Shown: one piece after another, positions 1 to 7,229 of the stretch
Position numbering within the stretch: position 1 is the stretch's first letter
Layout: every line of letters begins with the position of its first letter
Source: Limosilactobacillus pontis
GTDB taxonomy: Bacteria > Bacillota > Bacilli > Lactobacillales > Lactobacillaceae
Direction: 5' to 3'
Assembly (NCBI RefSeq): GCF_002940945.1
Contig: NZ_PNFV01000004.1
Coordinates: 136,662-200,661, forward strand
DNA length: 64,000 bases
The notes under the pieces: model-generated
What the model saw: only the letters and a program-made list of their open reading frames with translations
Database searches by the model: none
What the model was told of the DNA's origin: nothing
Program-made: the position numbers and the translations under genes

Positions 1-415
1 CCTTGCCATATTTGAAGTCGATAATGTGGAGTAGGTGATCAGAAACAATTACGCAGTCGCCAGTACCAAAACCTTCAGGAACATATTTAGAGAAATCCAG
101 TTTCTGCTCTACCTTGATCGTGGCATCAGGTGCATACTCCTTAGCTTTATGATATTGTTCCAGGACATAGCTTGCGTAATCATCAGTTAGGTCTTCCATC
201 TCATCTGATTGGTAGTCAGAAGTAGGACGCTTGAATTTGTCACCAAGCAAGCGATGAATTTTATATTCACCGAGGGCATGGGCAGCCGTCCCTTCAGCAG
301 CTACATTAGAAGTAGTGTGGGGGAAGTATTGCTCTAGTCGTGGGAGTGGTGAAGCACTTAGCCAACGATTAGCACTGGAAGCTGATAATAATGCGTGGTG
401 GGTTGGTGAACTCAT
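1..415 (-). CDS. DUF2800-like phage/mobile-element protein, PD-(D/E)XK nuclease fold (3' end missing)
   Basis: The gene runs off the left edge, so only the N-terminal 138 residues are visible. They contain a serine/alanine-rich start with SSANRWL, a conserved EGTAAHALGE segment, and later GTGDCVIV followed by IIDFKYGKG. This arrangement (an Asp after a Gly-Thr-Gly turn, then D-x-K in a beta strand) fits the RecB/Cas4-type PD-(D/E)XK fold assigned to DUF2800 proteins of phages and integrative elements. The start ATG at 413-415 overlaps the stop of the upstream gene (ATGA), so translation is probably coupled. DUF2800 genes usually sit next to phage single-strand annealing, DUF2815 and DNA polymerase genes, which would lie left of this window. 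Family assignment is from memory of motifs; nuclease activity is inferred. Confidence 0.7.
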   Translation of the reverse strand, partial: MSSPTHHALLSASSANRWLSASPLPRLEQYFPHTTSNVAAEGTAAHALGEYKIHRLLGDKFKRPTSDYQSDEMEDLTDDYASYVLEQYHKAKEYAPDATIKVEQKLDFSKYVPEGFGTGDCVIVSDHLLHIIDFKYGK

Positions 416-729
416 TGTCCTAATCCCTCCGCACTGTAGTAAAGATCTTCGTAATCTTTAGGGTCCACGTCAGAAAGCTTCTCCGCATCAAACTTATGGA
501 GCAAAGCTTTAACTTGGTCGGTATAACCTTCGGCGCTCTTCTTTGCTAGCATCTTGCGGACAGTTACTTTATCTTCAACTGGATCGCGCTTTGGCTGCTC
601 ATCTTTAAATTGCTCTCCATTTTGGTTGCTTGATAGCAATCCATGAAGGGACAGAATAGCTTCTTTGGTCTGATCGATTAAGTTCTCAGCTTCCTTGAGT
701 TTCAAATCAAGATCATTCATTGCGCTCAT
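412..729 (-). CDS. small acidic/helical phage-type protein of unknown function
   Basis: This 105-residue protein is charged and predicted mostly helical, with an N-terminal coiled-coil-like stretch (LDLKLKEAENLIDQT) and an Asp/Glu-rich C-terminus. An AGGAGG ribosome site lies six bases before the ATG at 727-729. The start overlaps the end of the upstream gene and the stop overlaps the DUF2800 gene, so the three form a tightly packed minus-strand operon. No enzymatic motif is visible. Position suggests a role in a phage or integrative-element replication module, but the function is unknown. Confidence 0.6.
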   Translation of the reverse strand: MSAMNDLDLKLKEAENLIDQTKEAILSLHGLLSSNQNGEQFKDEQPKRDPVEDKVTVRKMLAKKSAEGYTDQVKALLHKFDAEKLSDVDPKDYEDLYYSAEGLGQ

Positions 730-913
730 AGGAATCCTCCTTTACTTCGTTAATCTGTAGCTGTTGAACATCTTTGCCAAGTGCGATCACCATCAAGTGA
801 TGTGCTTTACCAAGCAGCAAACGCAGCAGTCGTTCACGGATCGTGACGTTGCGCATGTCGATGATGCCATCTTGAGGGTGCTTGGTAAGCTTAATTGACA
901 CTTTATTAGCCAT
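713..913 (-). CDS. small phage-type protein of unknown function
   Basis: A 66-residue protein with a good GGAG ribosome site before the ATG at 911-913. It contains a basic central helix (RERLLRLLLGKAH) and a hydrophobic beta-like stretch (HLMVIAL). It is the first gene of the visible minus-strand operon and its end overlaps the start of the next gene by 17 bases. I recognise no family. Compactness and neighbours point to a phage or mobile-element module. Confidence 0.55.
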   Translation of the reverse strand: MANKVSIKLTKHPQDGIIDMRNVTIRERLLRLLLGKAHHLMVIALGKDVQQLQINEVKEDSYERNE

Positions 914-976
914 CTTTTATCTCCTTTCAAATAACTGTGTGGGTCATTCCTCACATCTATTTGCCAGGAGAAGAAA

Positions 977-1004
977 AAAAGTGAACCATCTCTGGCTCAC
1001 TTTT
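977..1004 (-). terminator. rho-independent terminator of the sigma-like gene
   Basis: On the minus strand, directly after the stop codon at 1007, an AAAGTGAGCCA arm pairs with TGGTTCACTTT around a 4-base loop and is followed by a T run. It separates the sigma-like gene from the downstream small-gene operon. Confidence 0.8.
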
Positions 1005-1006
1005 TC

Positions 1007-1528
1007 TTAATTACTTTTGATCCCGTAGAATTGTCGCAGCTTTGCTAAGCCAGCTTTAACATGTCTACCAGCCATGACATTACTGATACCCATATTGTTG
1101 GCGATTTGCCTTTTTCTGAGTTTCAGACAGTAGTAGCTCAGGACAGCATACCGCTGTTTGACAGTTAAAGTCTTTAAAGCATCTGGTAATTGATTAGCTA
1201 ATTGTTGGCGTAGTTGATTGTCTTCATTTTTAATTAACATATCTAACAAATAATCTTTCCCGTAAACAGACGTGATTTCCATAGAATACCTATCCGCTAA
1301 CGTATCGATTGCATTAATGTCTGGATCTTCTAATGAAGTAGCAAAGAACTTGTCTTGATGCCTTTCATTTCGATGATCTGAATTGTATTGATCATGATTA
1401 AAGTCAAATACAATATTTCCCTGCGCTTTGGTAATTGTAGTTACCTGCTTTCCCATGTGCTTTACCCTAACGATTAACTTGCCGTCCTTTTCACCGATTA
1501 ATTCATACTCACTGTTATCTGTTTTCAT
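1007..1528 (-). CDS. sigma-70 region 4-like DNA-binding protein of a mobile element
   Basis: A 173-residue protein whose C-terminal part (about residues 121-168) reads as sigma-70 region 4: LTVKQRYAVLSYY, then a helix-turn-helix with RKRQIANNMGIS and a basic recognition helix ending in LRQFYG. The N-terminal 90 residues are not sigma-like. I chose the start at 1526-1528 because GGAGG lies eight bases upstream on the minus strand; longer reading is possible but would run through the structured leader. Such small sigma-like proteins act as late or activation regulators of prophages and integrative elements. It has its own terminator and a long leader containing two strong hairpins. Regulation of the neighbouring minus-strand module is inferred from position only. 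Confidence 0.65.
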   Translation of the reverse strand: MKTDNSEYELIGEKDGKLIVRVKHMGKQVTTITKAQGNIVFDFNHDQYNSDHRNERHQDKFFATSLEDPDINAIDTLADRYSMEITSVYGKDYLLDMLIKNEDNQLRQQLANQLPDALKTLTVKQRYAVLSYYCLKLRKRQIANNMGISNVMAGRHVKAGLAKLRQFYGIKSN

Positions 1529-1578
1529 TAATAAAACCTCCATTCCGGTCTCCCGAAACGAAGGCAAAGGACAAAAAG

Positions 1579-1648
1579 AGCCACTGGTAGTGTGCAAAAC
1601 AGTCCGAAACTTATTCGTTTCGGGACTGCAGCAAACCTTCCAGTGGCT
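1579..1648. promoter_or_regulatory. large two-part hairpin in the leader of the sigma-like gene
   Basis: An outer stem AGCCACTGG / CCAGTGGCT (1579-1587 with 1640-1648) encloses a second strong stem CAGTCCGAAAC / GTTTCGGGACTG with one bulged G and loop TTATTC. It lies 50-120 bases upstream of the sigma-like start on the minus strand. It may be an RNA control element of that gene, a terminator-like block, or a protein site. Confidence 0.5.
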
Positions 1649-1676
1649 GGTTGCAGTTAAAGTATTCAATTTGGTA

Positions 1677-1713
1677 AGCATGCTGGAACATCGTTAGCTT
1701 GACGATGCATGCT
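1677..1713. promoter_or_regulatory. second inverted repeat upstream of the sigma-like gene
   Basis: Arms AGCATG...CATCGT pair with ACGATG-CATGCT around TAGCTTG, with the six bases CTGGAA bulged on one side. It sits next to an operator-like dyad at 1713-1734. Confidence 0.4.
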
Positions 1714-1734
1714 GAATTAAATAGATAAAATTCA
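1713..1734. promoter_or_regulatory. operator-like dyad TGAATT-N10-AATTCA
   Basis: TGAATT and AATTCA arms separated by 10 AT-rich bases. The same half-sites recur at 1787-1814 with different spacing, between the divergent sigma-like gene and the defence operon. Confidence 0.35.
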
Positions 1735-1786
1735 CGATCGCCTAAATAATATTGAGAAACGTATATGTAAACGGTATACTTAAATA

Positions 1787-1814
1787 GTGAATTAAATCAT
1801 TATCTTTAATTCAC
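1787..1814. promoter_or_regulatory. perfect dyad GTGAATTAAA-N8-TTTAATTCAC upstream of the defence operon
   Basis: Two perfect 10-base arms with an 8-base spacer, about 90 bases before the first gene of the defence operon. It is a good candidate operator for a dimeric regulator, perhaps the small HTH protein encoded at 4959-5207. That link is inference. Confidence 0.45.
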
Positions 1815-1901
1815 AATTAGTATATTGGAAACAAGAATTTGACCCCGGACAGTTTGAGACAAAATCGGGCATTTTTTGTCCGAAAGTAGAGTGTGATTAA
1901 T

Positions 1902-3122
1902 ATGGAATTTTCTGATTTCTTTGACATAATGTGGACTTACCTGGCTGACCCAGAATCTAAAGAAAGCAACAAAGAAGGCCGACCAGAGTTCCTTAAAAAT
2001 TTAATTGATATGTTGATCCGTGAACCGCAAACAGAAGAGGAAGACCAAAAAGCGGAAAACGGAGATTTAAATCCGTTAAATAATAAGGAAGCAGACACGA
2101 TTAATAAGTACTGTTCTGGATCCAGAAAAATTCCAAAAAAAGATGCAAAAGATATCTTGAAAAGAATCAGTGATGGAAATCGATTTTTTGAAAGAATTGT
2201 TTTTGCAGCTCCTGGGGCAAAAAAAGGTATTAGAGATGAACTTAGAAAAAGAAGTTTTAATGTTACTTCTGCTTCATTAGGTAAAGTATGTTTTGACATA
2301 ATGAAAGCCTTCCTAGAAAAATTTAAGGAAGGAAAAAGTTCTGTGACTGAATCCGATATTGCAGATGATAAAAAGAATGTTACCTACTTAAAGTTAGTCC
2401 ACGATGTTCGATTTAAATGTCCACTATGTGGACGAGAATTGATTACTGATGGAGATACTGAAGCAATTGCAGGATATGATGTGGTCCATATTTTTCCAGC
2501 CAATCTATCAATGGAAGGTAAAGCAGAATTTTCCAAAATAAAAAAAGCACCTGAAAATTCAGATGCTTTGGAAAATAAAATTCCCTTGTGCTTAAATTGT
2601 GCAAATCTTTATCTCGAGAATCCAACATTAAAGAATTATCAAACCTTAGTTAATGAAAAAAGACGTATTGATATTGAACACAAACTCGCCAAAGGACTTA
2701 ATCAGTTAACCTTAGAAGATAATTTAATCAAAGTTATAAAGGGCTTAAAAGAGATAAAGCCCGATAAGATTACTAATCCCATTTCTTATGATGCGCATAA
2801 GATAGAAGAAAAGATTAACAATGACTATCCTTTGCAAGGTGCTGTTCAATTTTATGTTATGGGTTACTACAACAAAATAAGAGATCAATTCTCAAGTATG
2901 GAGGGTAACTCGTTCAGTTTTGATGATCTGGCCACAACAATTAAATTGGCATATATCAAATTTAAACGAGAAGGATTAAGTCAGAGTGAAGTTTTTAATC
3001 ATCTGGCTCATTGGATTCTTGAAAAAGAACATTTGGAAAATGATTTTATAGAAGCGGCGAGAATTTTAGTTGCTTTCTTTGTACAAAATTGTGAGGTGTT
3101 TGAAGTTGAAATTGCCCAGTAA
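1902..3122 (+). CDS. HNH-type effector of an ABC-three-component (ABC-3C) defence system
   Basis: About 406 residues. The centre carries a zinc-knuckle HNH-like core: C173-x2-C176, a DVVHIFP segment with H196, then C230-x2-C233. The last 110 residues (from about EEKINNDYPLQGAVQ) are helical and resemble the C-terminal domain shared by ABC-3C effectors. Immediately downstream are a small middle-component-like gene and a DUF2326-type ABC ATPase, the gene order expected for ABC-3C. The family is known as a predicted conflict system in which an ABC ATPase licenses a nuclease. The start is uncertain: GTG at 1893 has poor spacing from AGAG, so ATG at 1902 is preferred. Nuclease activity is inferred from the Cys/His pattern. 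Confidence 0.7.
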   Translation: MEFSDFFDIMWTYLADPESKESNKEGRPEFLKNLIDMLIREPQTEEEDQKAENGDLNPLNNKEADTINKYCSGSRKIPKKDAKDILKRISDGNRFFERIVFAAPGAKKGIRDELRKRSFNVTSASLGKVCFDIMKAFLEKFKEGKSSVTESDIADDKKNVTYLKLVHDVRFKCPLCGRELITDGDTEAIAGYDVVHIFPANLSMEGKAEFSKIKKAPENSDALENKIPLCLNCANLYLENPTLKNYQTLVNEKRRIDIEHKLAKGLNQLTLEDNLIKVIKGLKEIKPDKITNPISYDAHKIEEKINNDYPLQGAVQFYVMGYYNKIRDQFSSMEGNSFSFDDLATTIKLAYIKFKREGLSQSEVFNHLAHWILEKEHLENDFIEAARILVAFFVQNCEVFEVEIAQ

Positions 3123-3339
3123 AGTTACTGATTATAAAGAGAGTACACTAGCCAATCTACCTAAAATTTTAAAAGCCTTAGATAAGGATGCTATGAATCC
3201 ACAACAACTTTTTGCAGCCACAAAAAGATATTTTGATGATGTTGGCGAATTTGTTGAGTCCTTAGATTGTTTATTTACTTTGGGTAAAATTCGCATTGAT
3301 AAAGAGACAGGTGTGATACACAGTGTTAAAGCAAATTAG
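3106..3339 (+). CDS. small middle component (MC) of the ABC-3C system
   Basis: A 77-residue protein starting at a TTG with GAGGTG seven bases upstream. It overlaps the effector stop by 17 bases and the ABC gene by 17 bases, so all three are translationally coupled. It contains a helical segment (NLPKILKALD) and a winged-helix-like tail (FVESLDCLFTLGKIRID followed by a short hairpin). In ABC-3C loci a small protein of this size links effector and ATPase. The assignment rests on position and size more than on motifs. Confidence 0.65.
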   Translation: MKLPSKVTDYKESTLANLPKILKALDKDAMNPQQLFAATKRYFDDVGEFVESLDCLFTLGKIRIDKETGVIHSVKAN

Positions 3340-4978
3340 TTGTGATCAATTTATTATTGATGGAAAGGTTCGAGGACCAATAAATTTTGGTAAGGGGCTA
3401 AATGTTGTACTAGGTGGAAAGGGTGGAACTAATTCAATAGGGAAATCTACCTTTTTAATGATCTTAGATTTCGTGTTTGGAGGGAATGATTACGTAAAGA
3501 AGGATAGTGACGTTCAAAAGAACGTTGGACAGCATACTATCAAATTTATTTTTGAATTTAATGGTAAAGACTACTATTTTTCAAGATCCACTGAGGATTT
3601 TCAAAACATCAATGTCTGTGATGAAAATTTTAAGCCTTTAGCGGATAAAAGGATGACAAGGGATGAATATTTAAAGTTCTTGTCTAAAAAATATAATTTG
3701 GACCTACCTGGATTATCTTTTAGAAACGCTGTTAGCAGATTTATTCGGGTCTATAACCGTCAAACAGTGAATGAAAGAAGACCGTTGCAAGCTGTTAATC
3801 AGGAACAAGGCAAGCAACAGGTTTATAGTTTGTTGAAACTATTTGATAGATATTCTCCGATAGAGGCGAGGGAAAAAGCTGCAAGTGACGCTGATAAAGC
3901 CTATAAAGTATTTAAAAATGCAGGTGCGTTTAAGTATGTGCCAATAGTAGATACTAAAAAGCAGTTCAAAGAAAACGTTGATAAAATTTCTGAACTTAAA
4001 GATGAGCTATCTGATCTAGAATCAAAAAATAATGAAGGAACATTAAATCTAGATGAAATACAGGCTGAACATCTTAGAAGTATTAGAGAAGATTTATCAA
4101 AATTGAGAGATTACAAGAATACATATATTAGTAGACTTAATGTTGTTAAGGCTAATGAGCAAGCTGGGCCTGGTAAATTTAGAAGTAATTATCGAGAATT
4201 ACAACAATTTTTCCCAGACATTGATTTAAATAAGATAGAAGAAATCGACAAGTTTCATCATCAAGTTACCAAGTTCTTGAAAGAGGAATTTGAAAAAGAG
4301 AAGAACTCTTTAGAGAAAAATATTAGTGAAATTGATCATCATATTAACGAGCTAGTAACTGAAGCAAGGAAAATTAAAAATCAACAAGCTCCTAACGTTC
4401 AAACGGCTATTCTTAATGACTATGCTGATAAAAAAGCTGAACTTAAAAGGTTGGAAGACGAAAATAAAAATTATGAGAAGAAAAAAGAACTTAAAGAAGC
4501 GCAAAAAGATCAAAATGAAGCTTTAAAAACAACTGTGAATACTCAGCTTGCGGAAGTTCAGCACTTACTAAATGAAAAAATGGCCAAGCTAAATGAAGAG
4601 ATATGTGGTTCATCCTCTTTTCAGCCGCCCCATATTGAATTAAAAGCTAACAATTATTCCTTTGAAACTATTAATGATCAAGGAACAGGTACCTCATTTA
4701 AAGGTCTAATTCTTTTTGATCAGGCATGCTTAGAGTTAACCAGATTACCGTTCTTTATTCATGATTCTTTGATGTTCTCTAACATTGAAATAGATCGCAA
4801 GGATAAGATCATTGAAATGTATGGAAAGGAAAATAAACAGGTTTTCATTTCTATTGATACTATTGATCTTCTTTCAGACAAGGCACAACAAATTATAAAA
4901 AAGCACACTGTTCTTACGTTAGAGCGTGGTGGTAAAGAGTTATTTGGGAGATCTTGGAATGAACAACAATCAAACTAA
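3323..4978 (+). CDS. ABC-3C ABC ATPase (DUF2326-type, SMC/RecN-like)
   Basis: 551 residues with the features of DUF2326 ATPases: a Walker A GGKGGTNSIGKST at about 31-43, a long charged coiled coil at roughly 215-420, and a C-terminal half with the family-typical FIHDS motif near residue 480 in place of a classical Walker B context, followed by a conserved FISID strand. No membrane segments are present, so this is a soluble, DNA-repair-type ABC ATPase and not a transporter. The GTG start at 3323 lies inside the middle-component gene. Predicted role: sensor/switch that controls the HNH effector during phage or plasmid invasion. The overlap with the following HTH gene (20 bases) ties this module to the restriction genes downstream. 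Confidence 0.8.
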   Translation: MLKQISCDQFIIDGKVRGPINFGKGLNVVLGGKGGTNSIGKSTFLMILDFVFGGNDYVKKDSDVQKNVGQHTIKFIFEFNGKDYYFSRSTEDFQNINVCDENFKPLADKRMTRDEYLKFLSKKYNLDLPGLSFRNAVSRFIRVYNRQTVNERRPLQAVNQEQGKQQVYSLLKLFDRYSPIEAREKAASDADKAYKVFKNAGAFKYVPIVDTKKQFKENVDKISELKDELSDLESKNNEGTLNLDEIQAEHLRSIREDLSKLRDYKNTYISRLNVVKANEQAGPGKFRSNYRELQQFFPDIDLNKIEEIDKFHHQVTKFLKEEFEKEKNSLEKNISEIDHHINELVTEARKIKNQQAPNVQTAILNDYADKKAELKRLEDENKNYEKKKELKEAQKDQNEALKTTVNTQLAEVQHLLNEKMAKLNEEICGSSSFQPPHIELKANNYSFETINDQGTGTSFKGLILFDQACLELTRLPFFIHDSLMFSNIEIDRKDKIIEMYGKENKQVFISIDTIDLLSDKAQQIIKKHTVLTLERGGKELFGRSWNEQQSN

Positions 4979-5207
4979 GTTAAAAATCAACTATAAGATG
5001 AGCTACAAAAAGTTATGGAAGTTACTAATTGACAGAGGCATGCAAAAAAAGGATTTGCAAAAACAATGTGATATTAGTGCAGCATCTATTGCTAAGCTAG
5101 GAAAAAATGCCAACGTTACTACAGATCTTTTAATGAAGATATGCTCAGGGTTAAATTGTAACCTTGCCGATATTTGTGAAACAGAACGCATCAACACAGG
5201 AGAATAA
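4959..5207 (+). CDS. small Cro/CI-type HTH regulator inside the defence operon
   Basis: 82 residues made almost entirely of a Cro/CI-like helix-turn-helix: MSYKKLWKLLIDRG, MQKKDLQKQCDISAASIAKL, and the closing helices TTDLLMKICSGLNC and LADICE. This compact type is common as an autoregulator. The start at 4959 has GGGAG eight bases upstream and overlaps the end of the ABC ATPase gene. The stop is only three bases before the methyltransferase start. It may set methyltransferase versus nuclease levels, as controller proteins do in some restriction systems, and may bind the dyads upstream of 1902. Targets are inferred. Confidence 0.8.
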   Translation: MNNNQTKLKINYKMSYKKLWKLLIDRGMQKKDLQKQCDISAASIAKLGKNANVTTDLLMKICSGLNCNLADICETERINTGE

Positions 5208-5210
5208 TTA

Positions 5211-7226
5211 ATGCAAACAGATAATGAAAGATATAACGAAACTGTGCAGCCAAACACAGCTTTCTTAAATGAACTGAAAGAAAAGCTACCTGAATTTTTT
5301 ACCAAGGATGGGTCTTTTGATCTGGATAAGTTTAAGGACCAATTAAAAGATAAGAATGTCAATGAATTAAGTGAAGGTTATCAGTTAGATTTTATTGGTA
5401 AGGATTACGCTCGGCGCCAAGCTGGTGAAATGCCATCAACTGTAATTGTTCCTGATGAAAAGCAAAATCAGGGTGAGGGGAAGGACAGTAAGAACCTGTT
5501 CTTTACCGGCGATAATTTGGAAGTACTGCGTCATTTGCAGAACAACTATCAGAATAGAATCGACGTCATTTATATTGACCCACCATATAACACGGGTAGT
5601 GATGGCTTTGTTTATCCCGATTCCTTTGAATACAGTGACGACAAGTTAAAAGACATGTTTGGACTTGATGATGATCAGGTTGAGAGATTAAAAAGTATTC
5701 AGGGTAAATCAAGTCATTCGGCATGGTTGACATTCATGTATCCCAGACTAGTTTTAGCCAAAAGATTGTTAAATGATAATGGCGTTATATTTATATCGAT
5801 TGACTCGAATGAGCAAGCAACTCTTCGAGAAATACAAGAAGAGATCTTTGGTGAGAATCAGTTTATTGCCGAAATAGTTAGAAATACAAATAGTTCAAAA
5901 AATAATAGTTTGTTTATTTCTACTAGCCATGATTATTGCCTTGTTTATGGAAAAGATAGACAATCATTAGAAAAAAAGTATGCTGAAAGAAAGTGGAGTG
6001 TTTATAAAAACAATATTTCTGAGTATCTAAAGCGAGTTAAAGATCTCCAGAATTCAGGTTTAACAAATAATGAAATATCTGATGAACTGAAGCAATTAAC
6101 AAAGTATCCACGATTTATAGATTTTACGAACTATTGGTATATTGATAAAAGAGGACTTTATAGAAAAGATAATATTGGTGGTGTAAAGAATGGAAATATG
6201 GAACCATTATATAATCCCATTACAAAAAAGAATGATCCCGTTCCACCCAATGGTTATAGGTATAGCCCAGAAAAATTAAAAGAGCTGGTCAAAGAGGATC
6301 GTATACATTTTCATACGGATGGCAGTTTACCAGCTGTTAAAAGGTATTTGAATGAAAATTTGAAGCAGAGGCCCAAAGCCATTATGAGCGATGATCAGAG
6401 GCCTGATGATAAATTACTAAAATCATTTAAGACCCCTTTTAGCAATCCAAAACAGTTAGCGTTTATTACTAGAATACTAAGTATTTTTCCAAGCGATGCT
6501 ACATTTTTAGATTTTTTCGCAGGGTCCGCTACAACGGCTCATGCAGTGATGAGTCTTAACGCTCAAGATAACGGAAAAAGGAAATTTATAATGGTTCAGC
6601 TCCCAGAAAAGACGTATCACACAAATAAAGATGGAAATGAAGTACCAACTGATGGGGGAAAGGAAGCTTATAAATTAGGGTATAAATCAATAGACGAAAT
6701 TTCACGACGACGTATTAATATGGCTGCAAAAAAGATTCGTGAGGATAATGAATTAACCTTGCCAAAAGATTTTGATGGCAGTTTTAAGCACTATCGAGTA
6801 GTAAAGCCAGTCAAACAAACCCTAGAAGAAATTGATGACTTTGATCCAAATAACACCAATTTATTTACTAACATGGTCGATGGATTTTCTAGCAAGAGTT
6901 TGGGTATTGATGGGGATGCTACTGGGGAAGAAACGATTCTTACCACTTGGCTTGCAAAGGATGGTTATTCCTTTGATGCTGACGTTGAGGAAGTTAAGTT
7001 CGGCAATTACTCGGCCCACAAGGTTGAAGATAATCGACTTTACTTAATCAACGAAGGCTGGAGAGCAGATCAAACTAAAGAATTACTCAACCAACTTGGT
7101 ACTTGCCAATTAGAAATCCAAAGTGTGGTTATTTTTGGCTACTCCTTTAACGTGGCAGAACTGCGTGAACTGGAAAATGGCTTAAAACAGCTAGACAGTA
7201 AAGTAACTTTAATCAAGAGGTACTAA
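5211..7226 (+). CDS. mod: type III restriction-modification DNA methyltransferase subunit Mod
   Basis: 671 residues, normal length for Mod. The catalytic motif IV DPPYNTGS is at about residues 123-130, and the AdoMet-binding motif I FLDFFAGSATTAHAVM follows much later (about 430-445), the beta-class order of type III adenine-N6 methyltransferases. The stretch between (about 220-400) is lysine-rich and AT-rich and would hold the target-recognition domain. N- and C-terminal regions read as Mod dimerisation/Res-interaction parts. The gene is separated by three bases from both neighbours. It methylates one strand of an asymmetric site; specificity cannot be read from sequence. The different codon use of the central part suggests recognition-domain exchange. 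Confidence 0.93.
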   Translation: MQTDNERYNETVQPNTAFLNELKEKLPEFFTKDGSFDLDKFKDQLKDKNVNELSEGYQLDFIGKDYARRQAGEMPSTVIVPDEKQNQGEGKDSKNLFFTGDNLEVLRHLQNNYQNRIDVIYIDPPYNTGSDGFVYPDSFEYSDDKLKDMFGLDDDQVERLKSIQGKSSHSAWLTFMYPRLVLAKRLLNDNGVIFISIDSNEQATLREIQEEIFGENQFIAEIVRNTNSSKNNSLFISTSHDYCLVYGKDRQSLEKKYAERKWSVYKNNISEYLKRVKDLQNSGLTNNEISDELKQLTKYPRFIDFTNYWYIDKRGLYRKDNIGGVKNGNMEPLYNPITKKNDPVPPNGYRYSPEKLKELVKEDRIHFHTDGSLPAVKRYLNENLKQRPKAIMSDDQRPDDKLLKSFKTPFSNPKQLAFITRILSIFPSDATFLDFFAGSATTAHAVMSLNAQDNGKRKFIMVQLPEKTYHTNKDGNEVPTDGGKEAYKLGYKSIDEISRRRINMAAKKIREDNELTLPKDFDGSFKHYRVVKPVKQTLEEIDDFDPNNTNLFTNMVDGFSSKSLGIDGDATGEETILTTWLAKDGYSFDADVEEVKFGNYSAHKVEDNRLYLINEGWRADQTKELLNQLGTCQLEIQSVVIFGYSFNVAELRELENGLKQLDSKVTLIKRY

Positions 7227-7229
7227 ACC

